Positions 41,905-51,966 of a stretch of DNA of 64,000 nt are shown here, one piece after another (position 1 is the first letter of the stretch; each line of letters begins with the position of its first letter). Both the position numbers and the translations under genes were made by a program. The notes beneath the pieces were generated by a model. The model had not been told where the DNA came from, did not search any database, and was given only the letters and a program-made list of their open reading frames with translations. This stretch comes from Pseudomonas sp. HS6 (GTDB lineage: Bacteria; Pseudomonadota; Gammaproteobacteria; Pseudomonadales; Pseudomonadaceae): positions 2,914,001 to 2,978,000 of the forward strand of contig NZ_CP067412.1 in assembly GCF_023375815.1 (NCBI RefSeq). Reading direction: 5' to 3'.

Positions 41905-43308
41905 TCAGGCCGCAGGCCGGGTCTGGCGCAATGGCAGTTGCACGCGAAACGTTGTGCCGGTTCCCGGTGTGCTGCTGACGGAAATGTCCCCGCCGTGTTT
42001 CTTCACGATGCCATAGGACAGGGACAGGCCCAGCCCTGTCCCCTGGCCTACCGGTTTGGTGGTGAAAAACGGGTCGAAGATTTTCTGCAGGGTTTCGGGC
42101 GCAATGCCCGAGCCGTTGTCGGCCACTTCGATGATCGCCGACTCCCCCTGCACTGCGGTGCGCAGGGTAATGGTGCCGCGTTCGGCACCCATGGCCTGCG
42201 CCGCGTTGATCACCAGGTTCATGATGACCTGATTGATCTGCGAGGGCAGGCATTCGATCTCCGGAAGGTCCTGATATTCCTTGACCACGTCGGCCTTGTA
42301 CTTGAGTTCACTGGCGACGATGTTCAGGGTCGAGTCGATACCCTGTTGCAGGTTCGCCCACTGCCATTGTTGCTGGGCATCGACCCGGGAGAAGTCCTTG
42401 AGGTCCTTGACGATCTGCCCGACCCGGCCGATGCCTTCTTTGGATTCGCGGATCAGTACCGGAATGTCTTCGAGCAGAAAATCCACTTCGAGGTGTTCGC
42501 GCAGTTGCTGCAACTGCGCAGCGGGTTCGGCGGCGAGGGTCTGCCCGGCGGCGTGATAGGCGCCGAGCATGGCCAGCAACTGCTGGAAGTAACCGTCCAG
42601 CGTGCCGAGGTTGGAGGAAATGAAGCCGATCGGGTTGTTGATTTCATGGGCAACCCCGGCCGCCAATTGCCCCAACGACGCGAGTTTTTCCGACTGCACC
42701 AACTGGCCTTCCAGTTGCTTGCGCTCGTCGATTTCCCGCTGCAAGGCTTCGCTGGCTTGCTTGAACTGGGCGGTGCGTTGGTCAACCAGATGTTCCAGGT
42801 GATGCATTTGCAACGATGCACGCTCGGTCATCTGCCATTTGGTCAGCAGGGTGTTGGCCATCTGCTGGACTTCGATGTTGTCGAACGGCTTTTTCAGGAT
42901 CAGCAACCGGTCATGGGCGTGCAGGCGATCCAGCAGTTCATCCCAGGAATAGTCGGAATAAGCGGTGCACACCACCACCTGCAATTGCGGATCCTGTTGC
43001 CAGAGATGCTCGATGGTTTTCGCTCCGTCCCAACCGTCGGGCATGCGCATGTCGACAAAGGCCAGTGCGTAAGGGCACTGCTCTTGCAACGCCAGGTTGA
43101 GTTTGGCCAGGCCTTCTTCACCGCCATAGGCCGAGTCCAGTTGGAATGTTGCTCGCCGGGGTTTGGCAGGTGCGCCGAACAGGGCCGCTTCCATCTCGTC
43201 CAGCTCCGCTGACTGCGCCTGGGTCGGGGCAAGTATCTTGCGAAAGTCTTCGTGGATCGACGGCATGTCGTCGATCAGCAGGATGCGGCGGTTCGACAGT
43301 TCGCTCAT
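41905..43308 (-). CDS. Hybrid response regulator/histidine kinase (REC-HK), last gene of the signalling operon
   Basis: A 467-residue soluble protein. The start at 43308 ([20 protein letters not shown]) has GGAGA 6 bases upstream and overlaps the preceding gene's stop by four bases. The REC domain (1-165) has IDD, phospho-acceptor Asp in [22 protein letters not shown] and LKKPFD. It is longer than normal by an insert containing [10 protein letters not shown], shared with the two cyclic-di-GMP proteins of the operon. A coiled coil ([20 protein letters not shown]) leads to an H-box in [20 protein letters not shown] and an HATPase domain ([33 protein letters not shown]). It can thus receive a phosphate at its N-terminus and autophosphorylate at its histidine. 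Confidence 0.9.
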   Translation of the reverse strand: MSELSNRRILLIDDMPSIHEDFRKILAPTQAQSAELDEMEAALFGAPAKPRRATFQLDSAYGGEEGLAKLNLALQEQCPYALAFVDMRMPDGWDGAKTIEHLWQQDPQLQVVVCTAYSDYSWDELLDRLHAHDRLLILKKPFDNIEVQQMANTLLTKWQMTERASLQMHHLEHLVDQRTAQFKQASEALQREIDERKQLEGQLVQSEKLASLGQLAAGVAHEINNPIGFISSNLGTLDGYFQQLLAMLGAYHAAGQTLAAEPAAQLQQLREHLEVDFLLEDIPVLIRESKEGIGRVGQIVKDLKDFSRVDAQQQWQWANLQQGIDSTLNIVASELKYKADVVKEYQDLPEIECLPSQINQVIMNLVINAAQAMGAERGTITLRTAVQGESAIIEVADNGSGIAPETLQKIFDPFFTTKPVGQGTGLGLSLSYGIVKKHGGDISVSSTPGTGTTFRVQLPLRQTRPAA

Positions 43309-45122
43309 GCGTTCTCCGTTACGGTGATCAGCGGAATCTGCAGGGTGAACAAAGCGCCCAGCCCCGGCCCGTCGCTGTGGGCGGTGAGATGGCCGTTCAT
43401 CTCGATGGCTGCCAGGGCACAACTGTGCAGGCCAAAGCCGTGGCCATCCTTGCGGGTGGTGAAGCCGTGGGCAAAGATCCGCGTCATGTTCTCCGGTGCG
43501 ATGCCCTCGCCATCGTCCCTGACGCTGATTTCCAGAAAGCCTTCATCGACGATTTTCACGCCCAGGGTCATGGTCCGTGGGCGGTTGCTGAGGTCGGACA
43601 TCGCGTACTTGGCGTTGCTGATCAGGTTGATCAGGATCAGCAGCAAACGGTGCTTGTCGCCCATCACCTGGGGCACGTCGCCGTATGCCTTGACCACCGT
43701 GACATGGTGCCGGGTGAGTGCGCCGGCGTTCATGCGCAGGGCGTCTTCGAGCAATTCGTTGATGTACAGCGGCTCGGTCATGCTGTTGGCCCCGGCATAG
43801 GATTGCTGGGTGGCGACGATGTCCTTGATGTGATCGACGCTCTTGTTCATCTGGGCCAGTTCTTCGGCCATTTCCTGTTGTTCCTGGGCGATGGCGCCCA
43901 CCAGTTGATTGAGGTAGCCGGGCAGCAGCTTGCCCTTGGCGTCCTCGGTCAGGAACGACCCGAGGTCGTCGGGATGTTCGTTGATCAGCTGCATGGCCTT
44001 GCCCAGCCCCAGTGCCTTGCTGCTGCGCAGTTTTCGCGAGATCAGGTCGGAGGAAATGTTCACGCTGTTGAGTACGTTGCCGACGTTGTGCAACACGTTG
44101 GTGGCGATTTCCGCCATGCCGGCCTGCCGCGCGGCGTCGAGCAGTTCGGTCTGCACGTTCTTCAGTTCGCGGGTCCGCTCGTCAACCCGTTGCTCGAGCA
44201 CATCGTTGGCCGTTTGCAGGGCCGCATTGACCCGGTTGATTTCCGCAAAACTTCGGATCAGGCGGATGGCCAGCCACAGCAGCGACAACATCAGCAGGAC
44301 AGAAAACAGTAGAAGGTAGAAATGGTATTTCTGGTCGGTTCGTTCGGCCTGTTGCTGATCCAGGTCGAGCATGTTGGTGATGCTGTCCAGACGCTCGGCC
44401 ACGGGAATCGACTCGATCTGATCGAGCAGGCGGTTGACGATCGGTTGCTCACGCAGGATCAGGGCGATGTGATTGCTCAGGATCCTGATCGGGGTTTGAA
44501 AATCCTCCGGCAGACGTTGCGCGTTCACCGCCAGTTTGTTCAGGCCCAGCTCAATGTCGGAGGCTTTGTCGTCAGAGGCGACCTGGGCGAACTCCAGTGC
44601 GCTGAGCAACAGGTCATAGGTGTCGGTGACGATGTTCTGTAATTGAATCTTGTCGAGGTCGGACAGATTGGCCAGTTGCGCCTGAATGTCATCCTCGGCA
44701 CTCGGCAGAAACGCCAGAGAGTTGCGCAACAACGCGTTGTGCGACTTGAACTGTTCCACCAGACGGGTTTTTTCCTGCATGGCGTCCAGGAAACGTTCGT
44801 GGGCATGGTCCCATTGCCTGGATTCGTTGCGTCCATGCCCGGATTCCATGGATTCGAAGCGTGCCCACAGACGATTCATCTCGTTCATCGGCGAGACCAG
44901 CGGATCGTAATTGTGGGTGATCGCCACCCGGGCCTTGAGGACTTCACTTTCCCACTGCGAATCCTGTTGCTTGATCTGACGGATCAGGTCCCGGGATTCG
45001 GTGTAGGTGGTGGTCTGCTCGGAACTGGACTTGAGGTACAGAAACACCAGGATCGAGGCCAGCAATACGGCCAGGAGGCTGAGCAACAGCAGGCTGAGTC
45101 GACCCGAGACCGTTTTCATCAT
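43305..45122 (-). CDS. Membrane histidine kinase with large helical periplasmic sensor domain (DAHL-like)
   Basis: A 605-residue kinase. Helix 1 (LSLLLLSLLAVLLASILVFLYL, about 8-30) and helix 2 (LLLFSVLLMLSLLWLAIRLI, about 270-292) enclose about 240 periplasmic residues, nearly all helical. Stretches such as QWESEVLKARVAITHNYDPLV and DTYDLLLSALEFAQVAS suggest the double all-helical ligand-binding (DAHL) type; this label is from memory. A coiled coil follows, then an unusual H-box, GMAEIATNVLHNVGNVLNSV, instead of the common HEINNP form. The ATPase domain has LINLISNAKYAM, DDGEGIA and HGFGLHSCALAA. It overlaps the downstream REC-HK and the upstream peroxidase genes by four bases each. A ligand or redox input from the periplasm is inferred. 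Confidence 0.88.
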   Translation of the reverse strand: MMKTVSGRLSLLLLSLLAVLLASILVFLYLKSSSEQTTTYTESRDLIRQIKQQDSQWESEVLKARVAITHNYDPLVSPMNEMNRLWARFESMESGHGRNESRQWDHAHERFLDAMQEKTRLVEQFKSHNALLRNSLAFLPSAEDDIQAQLANLSDLDKIQLQNIVTDTYDLLLSALEFAQVASDDKASDIELGLNKLAVNAQRLPEDFQTPIRILSNHIALILREQPIVNRLLDQIESIPVAERLDSITNMLDLDQQQAERTDQKYHFYLLLFSVLLMLSLLWLAIRLIRSFAEINRVNAALQTANDVLEQRVDERTRELKNVQTELLDAARQAGMAEIATNVLHNVGNVLNSVNISSDLISRKLRSSKALGLGKAMQLINEHPDDLGSFLTEDAKGKLLPGYLNQLVGAIAQEQQEMAEELAQMNKSVDHIKDIVATQQSYAGANSMTEPLYINELLEDALRMNAGALTRHHVTVVKAYGDVPQVMGDKHRLLLILINLISNAKYAMSDLSNRPRTMTLGVKIVDEGFLEISVRDDGEGIAPENMTRIFAHGFTTRKDGHGFGLHSCALAAIEMNGHLTAHSDGPGLGALFTLQIPLITVTENA

Positions 45123-46087
45123 GGCTGGCCCTCCCAGTGCCCGGTCAGGGTCTTGAGAAACTCGATGATCAGCGCCTTGTCTTCCTCGCTCGGCATGCGG
45201 CCCAACTGATACTGGAACATCACGTCCACGGCCCGCTCGAGTGTGGGCGCCGATCCATCGTGGAAGTACGGCGCGGTCAGTGCGACATTGCGCAGGCTCG
45301 GCACTTTGAATACGGCGCGATCGTCTTCGTCGCCGGTCACGTTGAACCGCCCCTGATCCGCCAGCGTCGGATGGCCGCGATCGGCGATGTAGTCGCCGAA
45401 CACGCCGAATTTCTGGAACATGTTGCCGCCGATGTTCACCCCCTGATGGCAGGCGATGCAGCCGTAGTCCTTGAAGCGCTGATAACCGTATTTCTCATCG
45501 AGGGTCAGGATGTCCGTGTTGCCCAGCAGGTATTGATCGAAGCGCGAACCCGGAGTCAGGAGTGTGCGTTCGTAGCTCGTCAGGGCGTTCTGGATATTGG
45601 CTTGGGTCACGGCATCCGGGTAGGCGGCGCTGAAAGACTGGCGATAGTCGGGGTCGTCGGCGATCCGTTGCACAACGGTGTTCCAGTCGTTGCCCATTTC
45701 GTGGGGACTGGTGATGACGACGTGGGTCTGCTCTTCCAGCGTTTCGACGCGACCGTCCCAGAATTGACGGAAATTGAGGCTGGCGTTGAGCACGGTCGGC
45801 GTGTTGACCTCCACCGGTTGGCCATCGAAGCCAATAGACAGGGCCCGACTGTCGGCCCCGTTCTTGTCCAGTTGATGACAACTGGCGCAGGACAGGGTGT
45901 TATTAGCCGACAGCCGTGGATCGTGGAAAAGCTGGCGACCCAGTCCGACGCGTTTCGGGTCCTGTTTCGGAATACCAGGCAGGGGTTTCAGCGGTTCGTC
46001 CAATGGAGCGGCAATAGTCTTGGCGCAGGATACGGACAGCAGCAGGAACAAAACGCTTCGGGCCAGGCACGTCGGCGGCGTGTTCAT
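45119..46087 (-). CDS. Di-haem cytochrome c peroxidase-family periplasmic protein inside the signalling operon
   Basis: A 322-residue secreted protein. A signal peptide ([19 protein letters not shown]) precedes [26 protein letters not shown], typical of the CCP/MauG family. Two haem-binding CxxCH motifs are present: [11 protein letters not shown] (about residue 60) and [12 protein letters not shown] (about 204). Conserved family segments are [25 protein letters not shown] and [18 protein letters not shown]. Classical members reduce H2O2 using cytochrome c electrons. The gene is coupled by ATGA overlaps to the EAL gene upstream (46084-46087) and the kinase gene downstream (45119-45122), so its product is made in step with signalling proteins. 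It may act as the redox or peroxide sensor for the kinase rather than as a detoxifying enzyme. Confidence 0.9.
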   Translation of the reverse strand: MNTPPTCLARSVLFLLLSVSCAKTIAAPLDEPLKPLPGIPKQDPKRVGLGRQLFHDPRLSANNTLSCASCHQLDKNGADSRALSIGFDGQPVEVNTPTVLNASLNFRQFWDGRVETLEEQTHVVITSPHEMGNDWNTVVQRIADDPDYRQSFSAAYPDAVTQANIQNALTSYERTLLTPGSRFDQYLLGNTDILTLDEKYGYQRFKDYGCIACHQGVNIGGNMFQKFGVFGDYIADRGHPTLADQGRFNVTGDEDDRAVFKVPSLRNVALTAPYFHDGSAPTLERAVDVMFQYQLGRMPSEEDKALIIEFLKTLTGHWEGQP

Positions 46088-47958
46088 GGAGCACTCCAGG
46101 GCCCCGGCAGCCCTGTCATCAGCAAACGGGCAAAGGCGTCCGCGGGTAAGGCCCTGCTGAAGTAGTAACCCTGACCTTCCTCGCAGTGATGGGACCTGAG
46201 AAAGGCCAACTGTTGCGCCGTCTCCACCCCTTCGGCGATGACGTTCAGGTTCAGGCTCTTGCCCAGGCTGATGATCGCGCCGACCAGGGCGGCGTCGCTG
46301 CTGTCATGGCTCAGGCCGCGAATGAACGACTGATCGATTTTCAGCACATCGATGGGAAATCGCCGCAGATAACTCAAGCTGGAATAACCGGTGCCGAAGT
46401 CATCGATGGCCAGCCTGACCCCCAGCGCCTTCAACCGGTTCAATGCGCTCATGGTCGCGTCGACGTTCTGCATCAGCACGCCTTCGGTGATCTCAAGTTC
46501 CAGCAGCACGGGATCGAGCCCGGTGTCTTTCAGCACTTGTTCGATGCCCTCGACAAAATGGCGCTGACGAAAGTCAATGGCCGAGGTGTTGACCGACATA
46601 CGGATCAGCGGCAACCCGGCTTTTTGCCAGTCTCGCGTCTGACGGCAGGCCTCACCCAGCACCCATTTGCTCAAGGGCACGATCAGGCCGCTGTCTTCGG
46701 CCACCGGGATGAACTCCGATGGATACACCCAGCCATGCCCCGGTTTCTGCCAGCGCACCAGTGCCTCGGCACCCACCACCCGACCGCTGCCCAAGTCGAT
46801 TTTCGGCTGGTAGTGCAGGACGAATTCGTGCCGTTGCAGGGCCTGGCGAATGCCCGACTCGATGCCTTGCTGTTCCCGGGCGCGCTGGTTCATGGCCTCG
46901 ATGAAGAAACCGATTTCGTTCGGGCCGCTTTCCTTGGCATTGCGCATGGCGGTTTCGGCTTTTTTGATCAGGTCGATGGCTTCCAGCCCGTCGTCCGGAT
47001 AAGTACTGATCCCCACGCTGGCGGTGACACTGACGTCGTGACCGACAATCGTCTGCGGCTCACGGATGGCCGCCAGCAGTTTTTCGGCGATGCTGCGCGT
47101 CTGCTGCGGGTGGTTGATGTCGCTGAGCATCACCACGAACTCGTCGGAGCCATAGCGAAAGACCGAGTCCGATTCACGCACGCAGCTCAGCAGTTGCTGG
47201 CCGACCCGTTTGAGCATCTCGTCGCCCGCCGGATGGCCCAGGGCATTGTTGATGCGCTTGAAGCGGTCCAGGCCGAGAAACATCACCACCAGTTGTTTGT
47301 CATGGCGCCGGCACGCGGCCAGCGACTGAGTCAGGCGGTCACCGAGCAAGGTGCTGTTGGGCAGGCCCGTGAGGCTGTCGTACTGCAACAGGCGCGAGAC
47401 CTTGAGCAATTCATGCACCCGCGCCTCGATGGTCTGCTCAAGGTTGAGCATCTTCAGCGCCGCGTCCTGGGCCAGTTGCCATTTCCAGGTCAGGGCATTG
47501 GCCATCTGACGGATTTCCAGGGTGTCGAACGGCTTTTTCAGGATCAGCAATTGATCGCCGAATTCCAGCCGTTCAGCCATGGCTTCCCAGCTGTAGTCGG
47601 AGTAGGCGGTGCACAGCGCAATTTGCAGGTTGGGGTCGATAGCCCAGAGCTTTTCGATGGTTTCGAGGCCATCCCAGCCGGGCGGCATGCGCATGTCGGT
47701 AAAGGCGAGGGCGTAGGGCCGGCCTTCGTCCAAGGCGTTTTGCACCAGTTTCAGCGCTTCCTGGCCTTGGTAGGCAGAGTCCAGCTGGAACGTCAGATGA
47801 GGCGATTGACGGGTGCCGAACAGCGTCTGTTCAAGCGCATTCAGATCTGATTCACCGCTGGTGTCGGGCGTGAGGATCTTGCGAAAGTCGGCATGGATCG
47901 CCGGTGTATCGTCGACGATCAGAATGCGCCGGTTGGTCTGGGGAAAAGGCGTTTTCAT
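46084..47958 (-). CDS. REC-GGDEF-EAL protein with variant GGDEF (GSDEF) and intact EAL: predicted c-di-GMP phosphodiesterase
   Basis: A 624-residue cytoplasmic protein. AGGAGG lies 8 bases before the ATG, inside the preceding gene. The long-type REC domain has [27 protein letters not shown] and LKKPFD. The GGDEF domain reads [10 protein letters not shown], with Ser in place of the second Gly of the signature, which may lower or abolish cyclase activity. The EAL domain keeps the catalytic residues: AEALVRW, the Asn in [40 protein letters not shown] and VIAEGVET. It should therefore hydrolyse cyclic-di-GMP to pGpG when phosphorylated. It overlaps the upstream and downstream genes by four bases each. 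It pairs with the opposite-type protein encoded upstream. Confidence 0.9.
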   Translation of the reverse strand: MKTPFPQTNRRILIVDDTPAIHADFRKILTPDTSGESDLNALEQTLFGTRQSPHLTFQLDSAYQGQEALKLVQNALDEGRPYALAFTDMRMPPGWDGLETIEKLWAIDPNLQIALCTAYSDYSWEAMAERLEFGDQLLILKKPFDTLEIRQMANALTWKWQLAQDAALKMLNLEQTIEARVHELLKVSRLLQYDSLTGLPNSTLLGDRLTQSLAACRRHDKQLVVMFLGLDRFKRINNALGHPAGDEMLKRVGQQLLSCVRESDSVFRYGSDEFVVMLSDINHPQQTRSIAEKLLAAIREPQTIVGHDVSVTASVGISTYPDDGLEAIDLIKKAETAMRNAKESGPNEIGFFIEAMNQRAREQQGIESGIRQALQRHEFVLHYQPKIDLGSGRVVGAEALVRWQKPGHGWVYPSEFIPVAEDSGLIVPLSKWVLGEACRQTRDWQKAGLPLIRMSVNTSAIDFRQRHFVEGIEQVLKDTGLDPVLLELEITEGVLMQNVDATMSALNRLKALGVRLAIDDFGTGYSSLSYLRRFPIDVLKIDQSFIRGLSHDSSDAALVGAIISLGKSLNLNVIAEGVETAQQLAFLRSHHCEEGQGYYFSRALPADAFARLLMTGLPGPWSAP

Positions 47959-49829
47959 CCCTCATCCTCCTTGGGCAGCGGAGCGACCGCGCTCGCGTCC
48001 TTCAGTAGTCGGGCTGCCTGTTCTGGGCTGACCGCCGCGCTCAGGCAAAAGCCCTGCACGTTTTTCAACGGCACACCGGGCACGAGGGCTGCGCCCGGAT
48101 CGTCCGGCCGAACGCCTTCGGCGCTGATGTCGATCGCCAGGTCCCGGGCGAAATTGACGATCGCCCGCAGTCGGTTGGCACCGTCCTCATCCCTGGCCGC
48201 ATTGTCGATCAGGGATTGAGCGAGTTTGAGGTGATTGACCCGGTAGGTTTTCAGGTAATCGAACGATGAGTATTCAGTGCCGAAATCATCGATGGCGATG
48301 GTCACACCCAACTCGCGCAGGCGCGGCAACGCATCGTTGTGTGTCCATTGGGTCTGGGCCAGGGTGGCTTCAGTGACATCGAAACGCAGGTCCCATGGTG
48401 CCAGCTCCCACCGGGCCGTGGTGCGCAATACGTCGTAAATGAGTTCGGGGCCGGACTTGAGTTGCGCCAGGGAAATCTTGATCGCCATCACCGGTGGCGC
48501 CACCCCGTCGTTTTGCCATTGGTGCATCTGCCAGCAGGCGTGATCCAGAATCCAGCGTCCAAGAGGAACGATTGCGCCGGTCTTTTCTGCCGCCGGTACG
48601 AAGGCTGACGCCGGCAGCAGGCCAAGCCTGGGATGTTGCCAACTGACCTGCGCGGCCATACCGAGAATTCTGCCGCTGTGCAGGTCCACTTCCGGCAAGT
48701 AATCGAGCTTCAGACCTCCCCGTGTGAGGGCCGTCGTCAACTCGTCGGCAAGGACCATGCGCTCGGCCACCTCACGGGTGATGTCTTCGGAGTGGAAGTG
48801 ATACTGGTTGCGCCCGGATTCCTTGGCGCGGTACAGCGCCATGTCGGCTTGCCCCAACAGGCTGTCGGCATCGAAACTGGCGGGGGCATAGCTGCTGATA
48901 CCGATGCTGGCCGAAATGCGCACGGCGTTGCCGCCCAGTTGGTAGGGCGCCTGCAGCGTTTCAAGGATCTTGGTGGCGATGGCGGCGGACTGTGTCGGTT
49001 CGCTGACGTCCAGTTGCAGGATCGCAAACTCATCGCCGCCCAGACGTGCCACCACATCGTTTTCCCGGACCCCGGCCTTGATCCGTTGTGCCACTTGCTG
49101 CAACAACTGATCGCCGACCGGGTGGCCGAGTGTGTCGTTGACTCGCTTGAAGTGATCCAGGTCCAGGTAAAACACCGCGAATGGCGCTGCCCCCCGGCGC
49201 GCGGCGGCGAAGGCTTGATGCAGACGCTCGATCAGCGTGGCGCGATTGGCCAGCCCCGTGAGGCCGTCCGTGCGAGCCAGCAGGGTCACTTTTTGTTCCA
49301 GCTGATTCAGCTTCAGCGCGGCTTCTTCGGTCATTTGCCATTTGACTGTCAGGGCGCTGGCCATCTGGCGGATTTCGATCGCGTCGAAGGGTTTTTTCAG
49401 GATCAGCAAGCGATCATTCAATGGCAACCGCTGATCGATATCTTCCCAGGAGTAGTCGGAATAGGCGGTGCAGAGGGCCACTTGCAGTTTGGGATCGACC
49501 TGCCAGAGTCGCTCGATGGTTTCCAGGCCGTCCCAACCTGGCGGCATGCGCATATCGATGAAGGCCATGGCGTAAGGGCGGCCGGCGGCCAGTGCGGCTT
49601 CGACCTTGTCCAGTGCTTCGAGCCCCTGAAAGGCCGAATCCAGTTCGAAGTTTTCGTTCTGTATGGAAGACGCCCCGGATGGGGTGCCGAACAGCAGGCT
49701 TTCGGTTTCGTCCAGCCTGTCGTCTTCAGCCGTGGATGACTTGAGGATTTTCGCGAAATCGTCGTGGATCGACGCGGTATCGTCGACGATCAGCACACGT
49801 CGATTGATGTGTCCGGGTGGTGCACTCAT
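47955..49829 (-). CDS. REC-GGDEF-EAL protein with intact GGDEF and degenerate EAL: predicted diguanylate cyclase
   Basis: A 624-residue paralogue of the next gene, first in the five-gene operon. The REC domain of the long type carries [36 protein letters not shown] and LKKPFD. The GGDEF domain keeps the active signature [10 protein letters not shown] and the [14 protein letters not shown] motif, so it can convert GTP to cyclic-di-GMP. The EAL domain is broken: EAL is replaced by AAQ (GMAAQVSW), the metal-binding Asn of the NxS motif by IKISLAQL, and the KID lysine motif by LKLAQSL, although [10 protein letters not shown] remains. It is probably a cyclic-di-GMP or GTP sensor remnant. A 248-base divergent region (49830-50077) should hold the operon promoter. 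Confidence 0.9.
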   Translation of the reverse strand: MSAPPGHINRRVLIVDDTASIHDDFAKILKSSTAEDDRLDETESLLFGTPSGASSIQNENFELDSAFQGLEALDKVEAALAAGRPYAMAFIDMRMPPGWDGLETIERLWQVDPKLQVALCTAYSDYSWEDIDQRLPLNDRLLILKKPFDAIEIRQMASALTVKWQMTEEAALKLNQLEQKVTLLARTDGLTGLANRATLIERLHQAFAAARRGAAPFAVFYLDLDHFKRVNDTLGHPVGDQLLQQVAQRIKAGVRENDVVARLGGDEFAILQLDVSEPTQSAAIATKILETLQAPYQLGGNAVRISASIGISSYAPASFDADSLLGQADMALYRAKESGRNQYHFHSEDITREVAERMVLADELTTALTRGGLKLDYLPEVDLHSGRILGMAAQVSWQHPRLGLLPASAFVPAAEKTGAIVPLGRWILDHACWQMHQWQNDGVAPPVMAIKISLAQLKSGPELIYDVLRTTARWELAPWDLRFDVTEATLAQTQWTHNDALPRLRELGVTIAIDDFGTEYSSFDYLKTYRVNHLKLAQSLIDNAARDEDGANRLRAIVNFARDLAIDISAEGVRPDDPGAALVPGVPLKNVQGFCLSAAVSPEQAARLLKDASAVAPLPKEDEG

Positions 49830-50077
49830 GGCGCAATACCCGAAAGTTCACGCACATTCGTCATCGGGAGCATCCTTTTCCCCTCATCACATGCCTGCGC
49901 GCAGGCCGATGGTGTCGTCCAGCGACTTGAGCATAGTTGCCCTGTCGGCACTTCGCCTTACCCGATGACTTGCGCAGCCCTCGCGAAAAAATCATCTAGC
50001 CTGTCACTCAGGCGCGGGCAAGGGAGGAGGTCTGTCGGCACGCCTGCCACGTCCACCGTTTTTCGCGAGGCCTCGCC

Positions 50078-51436
50078 ATGGAAGAGCAATCCGCCCCGAC
50101 TTCGGCCCACCGACCTGCCGTTTTGCTGGTCGATGACGAGGAATCGATCCTCAACAGCCTGCGCCGCCTGCTGCGTGGCCAGCCCTACGACGTGCTGCTT
50201 GCGACCAGCGGGGCTCAGGCACTGGAAATGCTGGCGCAACGTCCGGTCGACCTGGTGATGAGTGACGCGCGGATGCCCAACATGGACGGCGCGACGCTAC
50301 TGGCCAGCGTTCGTCAGCTTTATCCGGCGACCACGCGGATCATGTTGACGGGGTATGCCGACCCTTCGGCGATTATCAAGGCCATCAATGAGGGGCAGAT
50401 CGACCGCTATATCAGCAAGCCCTGGAACGACGAGGAAATGCTCCTGATCCTGCGTCAGGCGCTCGAACACCAGCATCTGACCCGCGAGCGCGAGCGTCTG
50501 GAGCAGTTGACCCGGGTGCAGAACGATCAATTGAAATTGCTCAACAGCACCCTGGAAAAACACGTCAGCGCCCGTACCGCCGAGCTGCAACAGACCGCCG
50601 ATATGCTCGACCTGGCCTACGAAGAGCTCAAGCACAGTTATGTGACCGGCACCGAAGTGTTCTCCTTGCTTGCCAACTTGCGCCTGCCTCCGGCCAAGCA
50701 GACTAACCGGCAGATCATTGAACTGGTGCGCGGCTACTGCAAGATGCACCGGCTGGACGAAGCCGCCAGCCGCGACCTGACCATGGCTGCCGCGCTCTAC
50801 AACATCGGCAAGCTGAGCTGGACCGACAGCATGATGACCACCCCCTCGGACCTGTTGCACAGCACCGACCGCGACCGCTATCGGGGTTATCCGAAACAGA
50901 GTGAATCGCTGCTGATGACCCTGGACCCGATGAAGGACGCCGCGCGATTGATCCTGCATCATCAGGAGCGCTGGGATGGCAGCGGGTTTCCCGACCGCCT
51001 CAAGGGCGAGGCCATTCCCTTCGGCTCGCGATTGTTGAAACTGGCGGTGGATTTCGTCGAGTTGCAGCGCGGGCTGATTCTCGAACGGCAGATGAACAGC
51101 GATGAAGCGCTGCTTTACCTGCGTCAGTACGCTGGCAGGCTGTACGACCCCGACCTGATCGAGGACTTCATCCAGGTTTGCGCGGCTTTTCTGAGCGATG
51201 TCGTCCTGGCCGACCCGAACGTCAAGGTGCTGGGCACCCGAGAGCTGGCGGCGGGGATGATCCTGGCGCGCAACCTCAATGCCGACAACGGCATGTTGCT
51301 GCTCAATGCCGGCAAGGTACTGAGTGCGCTGCTGGTGGACAAACTGATCAGTTTCGAAGCCATGGAGGGTGGCAAATACAAGGTGTTCGTGAAAGTGCCG
51401 GAGGAGGGCGAATCGGCGCTTCTGGCCCAGTCTTGA
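50078..51436 (+). CDS. Response regulator with degenerate HD-GYP domain
   Basis: A 452-residue protein divergent from the signalling operon. The REC domain (15-130) is of ordinary length: VLLVDDEESILNSL, MSDARMPNMDG, MLTGYAD and ISKPW. A coiled coil (EKHVSARTAELQQTADML) leads to an HD-GYP-like domain. The HD diad expected in LHDIGK is LYNIGK here, the next metal histidine (HP..G) is YPKQSE, and the GYP signature reads GFP within HHQERWDGSGFPDRLKGE. Most metal ligands are therefore missing, and phosphodiesterase activity is unlikely. It may instead bind partners such as GGDEF domains. An additional C-terminal segment (VKVLGTRELAAGMILARNL...) resembles small regulatory domains found after HD-type modules. 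It could be the phosphorylated output or a docking adaptor of the neighbouring cluster. Confidence 0.87.
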   Translation: MEEQSAPTSAHRPAVLLVDDEESILNSLRRLLRGQPYDVLLATSGAQALEMLAQRPVDLVMSDARMPNMDGATLLASVRQLYPATTRIMLTGYADPSAIIKAINEGQIDRYISKPWNDEEMLLILRQALEHQHLTRERERLEQLTRVQNDQLKLLNSTLEKHVSARTAELQQTADMLDLAYEELKHSYVTGTEVFSLLANLRLPPAKQTNRQIIELVRGYCKMHRLDEAASRDLTMAAALYNIGKLSWTDSMMTTPSDLLHSTDRDRYRGYPKQSESLLMTLDPMKDAARLILHHQERWDGSGFPDRLKGEAIPFGSRLLKLAVDFVELQRGLILERQMNSDEALLYLRQYAGRLYDPDLIEDFIQVCAAFLSDVVLADPNVKVLGTRELAAGMILARNLNADNGMLLLNAGKVLSALLVDKLISFEAMEGGKYKVFVKVPEEGESALLAQS

Positions 51437-51508
51437 GGCCGTATGAGGTGACGCTGCCGCAGCCGGCATGGGATCCTTGCGGTTTTCCTCAAGGCCGGTG
51501 GCTGCCCC

Positions 51509-51943
51509 ATGACCTCTGTATCCGCTGTTTCCCCCCGCATCATTCGTATTGCCGCCGCGCTGCTGCTCAACCCCGACGGCCAGACCCTGCTGGTGCGCAA
51601 GCGCGGCACCACGGCGTTCATGCAACCGGGCGGCAAGATCGAGGCCCATGAGCTGCCGGTGCATGCGCTGGCCCGTGAACTGGAAGAAGAACTGGGGCTG
51701 GTGATCGATGCGGCGCAAGCGGCTTTTCTCGGCCAGTTCTCGGCACCCGCCGCCAACGAGCCGGGATTTGTCGTGCAGGCCGACATTTTTCAGCTGACCA
51801 TCGACACCGAAGTCTCCCCGGCCGCCGAAATCGAAGAGGTGGTCTGGATCGACCCGGCCACCGACGGCGATGTGGTTCTCGCCCCATTGACACGCGACCT
51901 GATCCTGCCGTTTTATCGAGCCTCGCTGACCGCGATCGCCTGA
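51509..51943 (+). CDS. Nudix hydrolase
   Basis: A 144-residue enzyme with a complete Nudix box: GGKIEAHELPVHALARELEE followed by ELGL (G-x5-E-x7-R-E-x2-E-E-x-G), at about residues 43-66. The Glu pair coordinates Mg for pyrophosphate hydrolysis of a nucleoside-diphosphate derivative. The FMQPGGKIE sequence just before the box resembles the MutT-like/RNA-pyrophosphatase folds, but the substrate is not predictable. It starts 72 bases after the HD-GYP-like gene, reads in the same direction and is followed 23 bases later by a LysE-type exporter, so it may be in a small operon of unrelated functions. Confidence 0.9.
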   Translation: MTSVSAVSPRIIRIAAALLLNPDGQTLLVRKRGTTAFMQPGGKIEAHELPVHALARELEEELGLVIDAAQAAFLGQFSAPAANEPGFVVQADIFQLTIDTEVSPAAEIEEVVWIDPATDGDVVLAPLTRDLILPFYRASLTAIA

Positions 51944-51966
51944 TCACTCACGCCAAGGATTTCGCC

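Noticed and set aside
46186..47850. 554-codon frame opposite the EAL gene, with similar ones at 41938 and 43146
   Set aside because: Shadows of the operon genes, which carry all REC/GGDEF/EAL signatures and coupled overlaps.
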